A DNA stretch of 32,925 bases from Candidatus Tharpella aukensis (GTDB lineage Bacteria; Desulfobacterota; Anaeroferrophillalia; Anaeroferrophillales; Tharpellaceae), in NCBI GenBank assembly GCA_021163445.1, contig JAGGWR010000126.1:1-32925 (forward strand), written 5' to 3'. A program made the translations under genes and the position numbers. The notes beneath the pieces were generated by a model. That model was not told where the DNA came from and ran no database searches. It saw only the letters and a program-made list of their open reading frames with translations. Shown here piece by piece: positions 20,208 through 27,388 of this stretch; within the stretch, counting starts at the first letter, position 1; the number at the start of each line of letters is the position of its first letter.

Positions 20208-20250
20208 AAAAAAAGCCCAACATTTACAAAGGTTAAATGTTGGGCTTTTG
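20208..20250 (-). terminator. Minus-strand terminator (possibly bidirectional)
   Basis: AAAGCCCAACATTTAcaaaggTTAAATGTTGGGCTTT with T-run on minus strand, after the 20342 gene. Confidence 0.85.
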
Positions 20251-20341
20251 GAGTTCTGGAGGCTCTTTTTGCCGACCATAAAAAATAGTCAGCTAATGGG
20301 TGTAACAATAGCTGAATTCGGCCTGATTGATAATCTTTTTT

Positions 20342-20887
20342 CTACTTGTCAGCGTCACTTTTGGCCGGGGCTGGTTTTTTAGGGGCGACTTTTTTAGTTG
20401 TTGCCCTCCGGCGTGGAGTTTTGGGTTTGGGTTTTTCCTCAGTTTTTGCCGGGGCGGCGACAGTTGCTGCAACCTTTTTAACTTCTTTTTTAACTTCAGG
20501 AGCTTTCTTGGGTTCAGGGGTTTTAACCTTAACTTCAGGAGTAGTTGCAGCCGGAGCTTTTTCAGAAGCCGGGATTTCGGACTTTTCTTGACTGTCGCTA
20601 CTGATATCTTCCGGTGGGTTCTCGGCTTTTATCTCGTTAATCTCATCAATGATCATCTCCTGTTCCTGATCAAGATCAGCGATCGTAAGCAGGAGTTGGG
20701 AGATTTCATCTTTTTCCCAGATATCCTCATCTTGTTGCAAGGCCTTAAAAATATAAACTCTTTCTCCGAGGTGGCGAAGCTGTTGCTTACGTCGATTGCT
20801 GATCGCCATAAGTTTTGTTTTACGGCTTCCTAAACGGCACAGTTTTCCAACTTGATAGTTGATGTTTTTGAGCACTGAATTGGCCAT
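20342..20887 (-). CDS. Coiled-coil protein with histone H1-like Lys/Ala/Pro C-terminal tail
   Basis: Start at MANSVLKNINYQVGKLCRLGSRKTK (20887, GGAGG upstream) instead of ORF-track 21100; tail VKVKTPEPKKAPEVKKEVKKVAATVAAPAKTEEKPKPKTPRRRATTKKVAPKKPAPAK. Confidence 0.75.
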   Translation of the reverse strand: MANSVLKNINYQVGKLCRLGSRKTKLMAISNRRKQQLRHLGERVYIFKALQQDEDIWEKDEISQLLLTIADLDQEQEMIIDEINEIKAENPPEDISSDSQEKSEIPASEKAPAATTPEVKVKTPEPKKAPEVKKEVKKVAATVAAPAKTEEKPKPKTPRRRATTKKVAPKKPAPAKSDADK

Positions 20888-21038
20888 GTCCTTCCTCCTG
20901 AGTAATAATTTGCGAGTATAGGTAGTGAAAACACAAATGCTTGTCAAGTTTTTTTTTATTTTCGGGTTGTTTTTTATTTTTTTCTGTGTAGAGTAGATTA
21001 GTAGCAAAATAATTTTTGAGAACGAGGTTGTTAAAATA

Positions 21039-21818
21039 GTGAGTAGTGAATCATGGATAGTTATCCCGGCCCGGTACCAGGCCCGACGTTTTCCCGGCAA
21101 ACCTTTGGCCAGATTACATGGCCGTCCGATGGTTGCCTGGGTTTTAGAGGCCTGTCGTGCGTCTGCTTATGCTCAAGAAGTGGTGGTGGCCACCGATGAT
21201 CAGCGGATTGCCGAGGTTGTGCAGGACTTAGGCGGCAGGGTTGAGATGACTGCCGCCCACCATAAGAGCGGAACCGAGAGGCTGGCCGAAATAGCTTTAC
21301 GTAATCCTGAGGTGAAATGGTTTGTCAATGTTCAGGGCGATGAACCGGGAATTGATCCACAATTAATCGACCGGGTCATTAATTTATTGGTGGAGAGGGA
21401 TAATCCTGATCTTATAGTTTCAGCCGCTGCTTCTTTGCGAAATTATGACGACTACTTGTCACCTCATGTTGTAAAAGTAGTTGTTGGTCTTACGGGAAAA
21501 GCTCTCTATTTTTCACGTTCTCCGATTCCTTGTTATCAGGATTTGGAAGCTGGAGTCCGAGCTTTGCAAGAGGGGCATTTCGGATTCTTGCAGCATCTTG
21601 GTATTTATGGTTACAGTGGTAGTTTTTTGCGTAATCTCAACTGTCAAAAGCCTGGAGTTTTAGCCGCAGTCGAAACTCTGGAGCAGTTAAACTGGCTTGA
21701 GAATGGTTATCCGATTGAGATTTTGCAATGTGACTCGCCCTGGTCTGGAATTGATACGCCGGAAGAGTTGGAGCGTTTTGCCTCTAAATGGACTGGGCCG
21801 AAGTGTGGTAAAAGGTGA
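21039..21818 (+). CDS. kdsB: 3-deoxy-manno-octulosonate cytidylyltransferase
   Basis: GTG start; WIVIPARYQARRFPGKPLARLHGRPMVAWVLEAC; VVVATDDQRIAEVVQDLGGRVEMTAAHHKSGTERLAE; QGDEP. Confidence 0.97.
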   Translation: MSSESWIVIPARYQARRFPGKPLARLHGRPMVAWVLEACRASAYAQEVVVATDDQRIAEVVQDLGGRVEMTAAHHKSGTERLAEIALRNPEVKWFVNVQGDEPGIDPQLIDRVINLLVERDNPDLIVSAAASLRNYDDYLSPHVVKVVVGLTGKALYFSRSPIPCYQDLEAGVRALQEGHFGFLQHLGIYGYSGSFLRNLNCQKPGVLAAVETLEQLNWLENGYPIEILQCDSPWSGIDTPEELERFASKWTGPKCGKR

Positions 21819-22102
21819 TGAGTGACTGGATTGAGATTGAAAAGGATGACCGACATATCAAACGGGAGCGTGAAAAAGCGCGTCAACTGCGGAGCAGTCA
21901 GTATTGGCAGCGACTATTGCAAAAAGGTGTTTGTCACTATTGTGGAAGACGGTTTTCAGTTCAAGAGTTGACCATGGATCATATTGTTCCTGTTTCCCGA
22001 GGGGGGCGCAGTGTTAAAGGTAATGTGGTTGTCTGTTGTAAAGAGTGTAATAACCGGAAGATGTACAAGACCCCGGTTGAGATGATTTTGGAGGAGTTGT
22101 AA
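21818..22102 (+). CDS. HNH endonuclease family protein
   Basis: CHYCGRRFSVQELTMDHIVPVSRGGRSVKGNVVVCCKECNNRKMYKTP: two CxxC pairs and DHIVPxSRGG. Confidence 0.92.
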   Translation: MSDWIEIEKDDRHIKREREKARQLRSSQYWQRLLQKGVCHYCGRRFSVQELTMDHIVPVSRGGRSVKGNVVVCCKECNNRKMYKTPVEMILEEL

Positions 22103-22524
22103 TGGGAGAGGTGAGTAAAGAAGTCGAGATTGAGGTGGCGGTAGCCACGGAACCTTTTTTGGTGGCCGAGCTCTATGCTCAATTTATTGCAAAGGAGAGC
22201 GATGCTACCGGCACCATAGTTATGCACCATGGGCGGGTTAAATATCCGGGTAAGGAGCTCCCTGATTTTCGTGTGGTCAGCCTTGATGCTCTGGTTAGTG
22301 ATGTTTGTGAGGGATTACGCACGATTGGGGTTGATGCGGCCTGGAATTTTTCTCTGCACCGCATTTTTATTCTGCATCGCCTGGGAACTGTTGAACGAGA
22401 GGGTGACATTTTGTTGGTTATTTGTTCCGCCGCAACCCGCAGCGATGCCTTTGCGGCTTGTGCCTGGATTGTTGACGAGGTGAAAAAAGAGCAACTTATA
22501 GCCTTGCGCGAACTACCCTTTTAA
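22102..22524 (+). CDS. moaE: Molybdopterin synthase catalytic subunit (MoaE family)
   Basis: AWNFSLHRIFILHRLGTVEREGDILLVICSAATRSDAFAACAWIVDEVKKE. Confidence 0.9.
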   Translation: MGEVSKEVEIEVAVATEPFLVAELYAQFIAKESDATGTIVMHHGRVKYPGKELPDFRVVSLDALVSDVCEGLRTIGVDAAWNFSLHRIFILHRLGTVEREGDILLVICSAATRSDAFAACAWIVDEVKKEQLIALRELPF

Positions 22525-22529
22525 CTAGT

Positions 22530-22674
22530 TAGTGCCTGACCGAAAACCTGGCAATTTTCTTGAGTGCAAGGCAGGCGAGGATTTTAACCACAGGCATACA
22601 TTAGGTATTCCGAGGATTAAAATTTGAGCCTAACGTAGCAATCGAGGAAATTGGCGGTTTTCGGTCGTGCACTA
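22530..22674. repeat. MITE-like palindromic repeat, family 3 copy F
   Basis: TA-GTGCCTGACCGAAAACC...GGTTTTCGGTCGTGCAC-TA; fills the gap between convergent moaE and the 22676 gene; inverted homologue at 14747-14891. Confidence 0.9.
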
Positions 22675-22675
22675 G

Positions 22676-23107
22676 TTAGAAAGCGCCCAACTGGCAGGGT
22701 GAAATCTTGATCTTGAGGGTTTCACAGGCGGTCGTGATCTCGGTTTTTTTGAGCTTGAAACGGTCGGCTATCCGCCAGGCTTCAAGGCATGGTAGACTTT
22801 GATCTTTAAGGGCGCTTGTCAAAGCCTCCTGGAGTTCCTGGCTGGGGGGGTATTTGGCTTCCGTAATATTTTTTTCACGGCTTTGACCAAAAAGTCCAAG
22901 CTGGCATCCACTCAGGCGGATTTCCAGAAGGTCGGCAGCGCGGCCAACCTCAGCCGGAGAACAACTTGTTTCCAGGGCCAATTGATGAGCCTTGGTGCAG
23001 CTTAAACGTCTGTTTTCCGCAACTTTAAGCACTTTCTGTTTTAGCTCTTCAGGGATCGTTGGGTCGCTGTGTTTGGCGGCATAATTGCCGGTGTCTAAGT
23101 GAGTCAT
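22676..23107 (-). CDS. Uncharacterised protein with internal duplication (CQLGxF repeats)
   Basis: Two ~50-aa repeats: EELKQKVLKVAENRRLSCTKAHQLALETSCSPAEVGRAADLLEIRLSGCQLGLFG and QELQEALTSALKDQSLPCLEAWRIADRFKLKKTEITTACETLKIKISPCQLGAF. Confidence 0.82.
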   Translation of the reverse strand: MTHLDTGNYAAKHSDPTIPEELKQKVLKVAENRRLSCTKAHQLALETSCSPAEVGRAADLLEIRLSGCQLGLFGQSREKNITEAKYPPSQELQEALTSALKDQSLPCLEAWRIADRFKLKKTEITTACETLKIKISPCQLGAF

Positions 23108-23120
23108 CAGTTAGTTTCCC

Positions 23121-23309
23121 TTAGTTTTTCTTAGTTTTCGGTGAGTTTGTTTTTTTGCTGCTGTTTGGGTTCAGTTTATCTGTTTTTTTGGGGCCGGCCA
23201 CCTGGCAGGCGGGTTTCATTCAAGTCGAGATGCCCATTCTGGGTAAAATGTGAGCCTGGAGAAGATACCAGGCAGCGACGATGCCTAACATTAACAGTAT
23301 TTCTTTCAT
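23121..23309 (-). CDS. Candidate small membrane-anchored selenoprotein (in-frame TGA read as Sec)
   Basis: AGGAGGT ribosome-binding site upstream; MKEILLMLGIVAAWYLLQAHILPRMGIST-U-MKPACQVAGPKKTDKLNPNSSKKTNSPKTKKN*; TGA at 23220-23222 followed by SECIS-like hairpin. Confidence 0.65.
23193..23210 (-). promoter_or_regulatory. Candidate bacterial SECIS element
   Basis: GCC-U-GCC-AGGU-GGC-C-GGC: two 3-bp stems separated by unpaired U/C, AGGU loop, GG at +18/+19 after UGA. Confidence 0.62.
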
Positions 23310-23322
23310 GATTTTTTACCTC

Positions 23323-23853
23323 CTAATCTACTCTATAAATATCAATTTTTTTTCTGCCCCATTCCAAGGCTCGGTTATGAGAGTCGAAAAAAAGATCGAG
23401 CCTTTTTTTTCCTTTGATAGCTGAACCTCGATCTTCAACTACGCCATAACCATAACCGGGGATGTAGAAACGGGTGCCAAAAGGGTGGTAGCGGGTATCT
23501 GCCGCTAGGGTTCCGTCTTGGGCGGCCCAGAGCCAGGGGAACAAGATGCACCAGGGGCGGCTTAAAAGTCCGGGTCTGGGTTCTTTGGGAACCGAGCCGT
23601 TGGCGGTTAATCCGCTGTATTTTTGGCCACGGCTTTTTCCACTTGTAATATAACGGTTCCAAAAGTCAAGTTTGAGAAATTTCCAACTCCCTCGCTCCCA
23701 GCCGCAACATTGGCCGCAACCGCAATAAGCCGTAGTCTCCATCTTGATTGCCTGGCCGTGGCTGCTGCAACTGCAAAGAGTCAGCAGGATCAGGATGACG
23801 ATGAGCCATTGAAAGTTTTTGTTTATGGTGATAGAGTTGGTTTTGCTACACAT
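23323..23853 (-). CDS. 3D-domain lipoprotein
   Basis: Signal and lipobox LILLTLCSC; METTAYCGCGQCCGW...GTLAADTRYHPFGTRFYIPGYGYGVVEDRGSAIKGKKRLDLFFDSHNRALEWG. Confidence 0.88.
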   Translation of the reverse strand: MCSKTNSITINKNFQWLIVILILLTLCSCSSHGQAIKMETTAYCGCGQCCGWERGSWKFLKLDFWNRYITSGKSRGQKYSGLTANGSVPKEPRPGLLSRPWCILFPWLWAAQDGTLAADTRYHPFGTRFYIPGYGYGVVEDRGSAIKGKKRLDLFFDSHNRALEWGRKKIDIYRVD

Positions 23854-23885
23854 TATTTAAATTGATGCTTTAAGGAGATTGTTAA

Positions 23886-24698
23886 ATGAATTTTATAAAA
23901 AAGTTGGAACATATCCAGAAAAAAAACAGCTCATTGCTCTGTGTTGGCCTGGATCCATCGTTGGCGCGTCTGCCGGAGTCATGTCGGGCGCAGTCGCAAC
24001 CTTTTCTGGCTTTTAATCGAGCCTTGATTGATGCGACGGCTGATCTTGTCTGTGCTTATAAACCTCAAATTGCCCACTATGCCGCAGTTGGGGCCGAGAT
24101 GGAACTTTTGTCAACAATCAACTACATTCATGAGAAATATCCTGATATCCCGGTGATTTTAGATGCCAAGCGGGGCGATATCGGGAGTACGGCGGAAAAA
24201 TATGCCATTGAATCCTTTGTACGATATCAGGCCGACGCGGTTACTGTCAATCCTTATCTTGGTGGTGATTCACTAGAACCTTTTCTCAAATACCGGGAAA
24301 AGGGGGTGGTTATCCTCTGTCGCACCTCAAATCCTGGGGGCAGTGATCTACAGGGGCTTGAGGTTGACGGTGAGCCGCTCTATCTCAAGCTGGCTGAATT
24401 GGCGGCTGTTTCCTGGAATGAAAATCACAATATTTTGCTGGTGGTTGGCGCGACCTGTCCGGCTGAGCTTGCCCGAGTTCGCGAGAAAGTTGGCGATATT
24501 CCTTTGCTGGTGCCCGGAATTGGGGCGCAAGGGGGCGATTTGGCGGCGGTAATGCAGGCTGGATTAGATCGGCATGGGGCCGGATTGGTGATTAATTCAT
24601 CCCGAGGTATCATCTACGCCGACTCGGGTGAAGGTTTTGCCGAGGCGGCCCGGCAGGCGGCCTTAGAGTTGCGAGACGCGATCAATAGCCATCGTTAA
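23886..24698 (+). CDS. pyrF: Orotidine 5'-phosphate decarboxylase (type 2)
   Basis: SLLCVGLDPSLARLP; VILDAKRGDIGSTAEKYA; VTVNPYLGGDSLEPFL; LVPGIGAQGGD. Confidence 0.96.
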   Translation: MNFIKKLEHIQKKNSSLLCVGLDPSLARLPESCRAQSQPFLAFNRALIDATADLVCAYKPQIAHYAAVGAEMELLSTINYIHEKYPDIPVILDAKRGDIGSTAEKYAIESFVRYQADAVTVNPYLGGDSLEPFLKYREKGVVILCRTSNPGGSDLQGLEVDGEPLYLKLAELAAVSWNENHNILLVVGATCPAELARVREKVGDIPLLVPGIGAQGGDLAAVMQAGLDRHGAGLVINSSRGIIYADSGEGFAEAARQAALELRDAINSHR

Positions 24699-24702
24699 AT
24701 AA

Positions 24703-24723
24703 CAGTTACAAAATTTGTAACTG
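24703..24723. repeat. Perfect 21-bp palindrome after pyrF
   Basis: CAGTTACAAA-A-TTTGTAACTG. Confidence 0.8.
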
Positions 24724-24967
24724 TTCAGTGTCCTGTTGAGATTGAAACCACCACCGGGCGTAAAGGCGCTTGTCCCTCCACTTATTAAGTAAAATTTCTG
24801 TTTTTCCAGCGCTCATTACGCTGAAATTGAAGAACTCGCTACCTCACTCAAACAGCTTCAATTTCGGGCGCGTAATTTATGCCCTTTGGGTATTTGCTGG
24901 GAAAACGACGAAATTTTACGAGACGTTCCGAGAAACCGCCTGAACGCCCTCCATGCTGAATAGCTAC
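24717..24967. repeat. Composite repeat C: family-2-type ends around family-1 palindrome copy 2
   Basis: GTAACTGTTCAG...CTGAATAGCTAC termini; inside GGGCGTAAAGGCG/CGCCTGAACGCCC, GTAAAATTTC/GAAATTTTAC, GAAATTGAAG/CTTCAATTTC. Confidence 0.82.
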
Positions 24968-24978
24968 AAAACTTTTTC

Positions 24979-25007
24979 TTGACAAAGCTCTTTTTAGCTG
25001 CTAAATA
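24979..25007 (+). promoter_or_regulatory. Putative sigma-70-type promoter for the 25077 gene
   Basis: TTGACA-N17-TAAATA (-35 perfect, -10 3/6). Confidence 0.45.
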
Positions 25008-25076
25008 GGATTAAGAAGATAGAGTTAATCGTTTTTTATGAGGCATTTAAATCATATTTGAAAGAGGAGATTTATC

Positions 25077-25517
25077 ATGTGTATAGAGATTAAACAACAG
25101 TGCTCAGGTGGTCATCAAAGTGCTCAATTCAGCAACCTTGACAATGTTTTGCCGGCTACAGTGATCAATAAAGTTTATTGTCCCGAGTGTCAGGATAAAC
25201 CGGGATTTGATGCCGCCACAATGCTTGAAGATAATGGCTGGTTGATAGATTATGATATGGAACTTGCCGTCTATCTTCTCGACAAGCATGGTATTGAAAA
25301 AGAGCTGGTTACGCCTGAATATCTTTTTGATAGCCGCTACTCAACCTGGCAGGGAATGTCGCCGACCGATATGGTGGAGAGCATTCGTGAGCGCCAGGAG
25401 ATTATCGCGCTGGCCAAAGTTGATAAGAAAAAATATTTCGCGACCATGAAGAGCTGGAGTATTGATCGGATGAAAGCTTTTACTGAGGCCGGTTGGCGTA
25501 AAGCCCAGACTGCCTAA
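25077..25517 (+). CDS. Uncharacterised protein with Cys-containing N-terminus (CSGGH...CPEC)
   Basis: 146 aa ORF with GAGGAG ribosome-binding site, own promoter-like sequence and terminator; MCIEIKQQCSGGHQSAQF...VYCPECQ. Confidence 0.8.
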   Translation: MCIEIKQQCSGGHQSAQFSNLDNVLPATVINKVYCPECQDKPGFDAATMLEDNGWLIDYDMELAVYLLDKHGIEKELVTPEYLFDSRYSTWQGMSPTDMVESIRERQEIIALAKVDKKKYFATMKSWSIDRMKAFTEAGWRKAQTA

Positions 25518-25564
25518 GTTTATTTTTTTCTCTTCCCCTCCCCCTTCCGGGATAAGTTCCCGGG

Positions 25565-25608
25565 TAATGGCGGATTCGGTATGGTGCCGGATTCGCCATT
25601 ATTTTTTT
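25565..25608 (+). terminator. Rho-independent terminator
   Basis: AATGGCGGATTCGGtatggtgCCGGATTCGCCATTATTTTTTT. Confidence 0.88.
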
Positions 25609-25627
25609 CAGGATCAGCACTGCCCGG

Positions 25628-26494
25628 CTATAAATTTTCTAGACTTTTTAAGACCCCATCGATCAGCCATTTCGGGGTTGAGGCCCCGGCACTGATGCCG
25701 ATAGTTTGTTTGCCAATAAACCATTTGGCTTTTAGATCCTCTGCCGTTTCAATATGATAAGAGGCTGGTTGTCTCTCAGTGCAAAGTTCATGCAGGCGGT
25801 TGGTGTTGGCACTGTTACGGCCTCCGATAATGAGCATGCAATCGCATCTTTTTGCAAGTTCGAGGGCTTCACTTTGACGGTCGCTGGTGGCTGTACAGAT
25901 AGTGTTGAAACAGCGTAACTCACCTTTAATGGTGAGCAGGGATAAAACAATCTTGTTGTAGAGTTGTTGTGACAAGGTGGTTTGCGCCAAAAGGGCAATG
26001 CGGGAAGAGTTGGGTTTTGTGAAAAACTCGGCTGGAATGTCGTCTGGTTTGGAAATGACCAAAGTTCGTTGCGGCTCTCCATAGCTGATCAGGCCGGTAA
26101 CTTCTGGATGGTCAAGTTCTCCGAGAATAAGAACCTGGTAGCCGGCGTCACTCATCTTTGCGACAATTTCCTGAGCTCGCCGGACATAGGGACAGGTGGC
26201 GTCAATTACGGTCAGGTTTGGCCGTTGTGCCAGCTCCTGGGCAAGTTGTTTAGTGATGCCATGTGACCTGATGATGACAACGCCCTGTACCAATTCGTTA
26301 ATATTATCAACCTGTTTGATGCCGATAGAGGCAAGCTGGTTGACGACCTGGGGATTGTGAATGATAGGCCCAAATGTGCGGATCTGAAGGGTGGGATATT
26401 TGTCGGGAGCTTTGTTGGCTAGATTTATGGCCCGTTTTACGCCAAAACAGAATCCGGCAGTAGCGGCAATTTCAATCTGTAATTTTTTAACCAT
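25628..26494 (-). CDS. ispH: 4-hydroxy-3-methylbut-2-enyl diphosphate reductase
   Basis: IEIAATAGFCFGVKRAINLA; DATCPYVRRAQEIV; NTICTATSDRQSEALELA; start at MVKKL (26494). Confidence 0.96.
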   Translation of the reverse strand: MVKKLQIEIAATAGFCFGVKRAINLANKAPDKYPTLQIRTFGPIIHNPQVVNQLASIGIKQVDNINELVQGVVIIRSHGITKQLAQELAQRPNLTVIDATCPYVRRAQEIVAKMSDAGYQVLILGELDHPEVTGLISYGEPQRTLVISKPDDIPAEFFTKPNSSRIALLAQTTLSQQLYNKIVLSLLTIKGELRCFNTICTATSDRQSEALELAKRCDCMLIIGGRNSANTNRLHELCTERQPASYHIETAEDLKAKWFIGKQTIGISAGASTPKWLIDGVLKSLENL

Positions 26495-27191
26495 TGAAAC
26501 GGGCCTTATAAAGATCAATTATAAGTTGGCTGACACCTTCAATGTCAAGATTTGCAGTGTCGACAAAAATTGCATCTTCAGCTTTGCGTAAGGGCGCCTC
26601 AGAGCGGGAACTATCGGCCTGGTCGCGATTGGCGATAGCCTCAGTAACACTCTTCAGATCAATTTCGGCATTTTCAGTATTCAGTTTCTGCTCCGCAAAG
26701 CGGCGTTTGGCCCGGGTGGCAAGATCTGCATCAAGATAAATCTTAAGGTCTGCATGGGGGAAGATGACAGTGCCAGCATCACGGCCATCAATAATGGCAG
26801 GGTTGTATTGGGCTGCGGCTCTTTGTAGTGGAAGTAGAGCCTTTCTGACACAGGCGACGCTTGAGACGGCTGATGCGAGAGCATCAATCTCCGGGCTGCG
26901 GATGGCGCTGGTCACCTCATGTTCGTTGCAAAAGACAAGATTATTTTCATTAGATGCCTGAAAGCGGATTTTGAGATTTTGCAGAAGTGTCTGCAGAGAA
27001 CTTTCGCAAGTTACATCAAGTCCGGCTTCTCGGGCCGCCCAGGCGACACAACGGTACATGGCTCCGGTATCGATATAGCTCAGGTTAAGCCGGGCGGCAA
27101 TCTTTTTGCTCACCGTACTCTTGCCCGCACCCGAAGGGCCGTCAATCGTAAGGATGAAATTTTTTTCCGGCTTTTGCATGTCAGTTCTCAT
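26487..27191 (-). CDS. cmk: Cytidylate kinase
   Basis: LTIDGPSGAGKSTVSKKIAARLNLSYIDTGAMYRCVAWAA; IIDGRDAGTVIFPHADLKIYLDADLATRAKRRFAEQ. Confidence 0.96.
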   Translation of the reverse strand: MRTDMQKPEKNFILTIDGPSGAGKSTVSKKIAARLNLSYIDTGAMYRCVAWAAREAGLDVTCESSLQTLLQNLKIRFQASNENNLVFCNEHEVTSAIRSPEIDALASAVSSVACVRKALLPLQRAAAQYNPAIIDGRDAGTVIFPHADLKIYLDADLATRAKRRFAEQKLNTENAEIDLKSVTEAIANRDQADSSRSEAPLRKAEDAIFVDTANLDIEGVSQLIIDLYKARFNG

Positions 27192-27210
27192 ATTTTTATG
27201 AAAAGTTAAG

Positions 27211-27378
27211 GTAGCTATTCAGGTGGGTACTATCAAGCTATAGCATATAGCGGCGAACATCGCTTCGCTCTCCATAACCGATGGATACCCCAAGGGTACT
27301 TCCTCGCTATCGCTCAGGGCGCAAACTAAAGGTCTGTCCCCACACCGAGACAGTTTGAAGCGAAACCTGAATAGTTAA
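27211..27378. repeat. MITE/REP-like repeat D
   Basis: TAGCTATTCAGG...CCTGAATAGTTA termini; shares ACCCCAAG(G/A)GTACTTCC with repeat G (opposite strand). Confidence 0.75.
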
Positions 27379-27388
27379 AAATTAAGAA

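Noticed and set aside
20327-20833. Plus-strand Phe/Cys-rich 168-aa ORF
   Set aside because: Reverse reading of the Lys/Pro/Ala-rich tail of the minus-strand gene.
23121-23219. Alternative that the post-TGA segment is a separate 32-aa ORF starting at ATG 23219
   Set aside because: No Shine-Dalgarno before that ATG, whereas a SECIS-like hairpin and frame continuity favour readthrough; still not excluded without comparative data.
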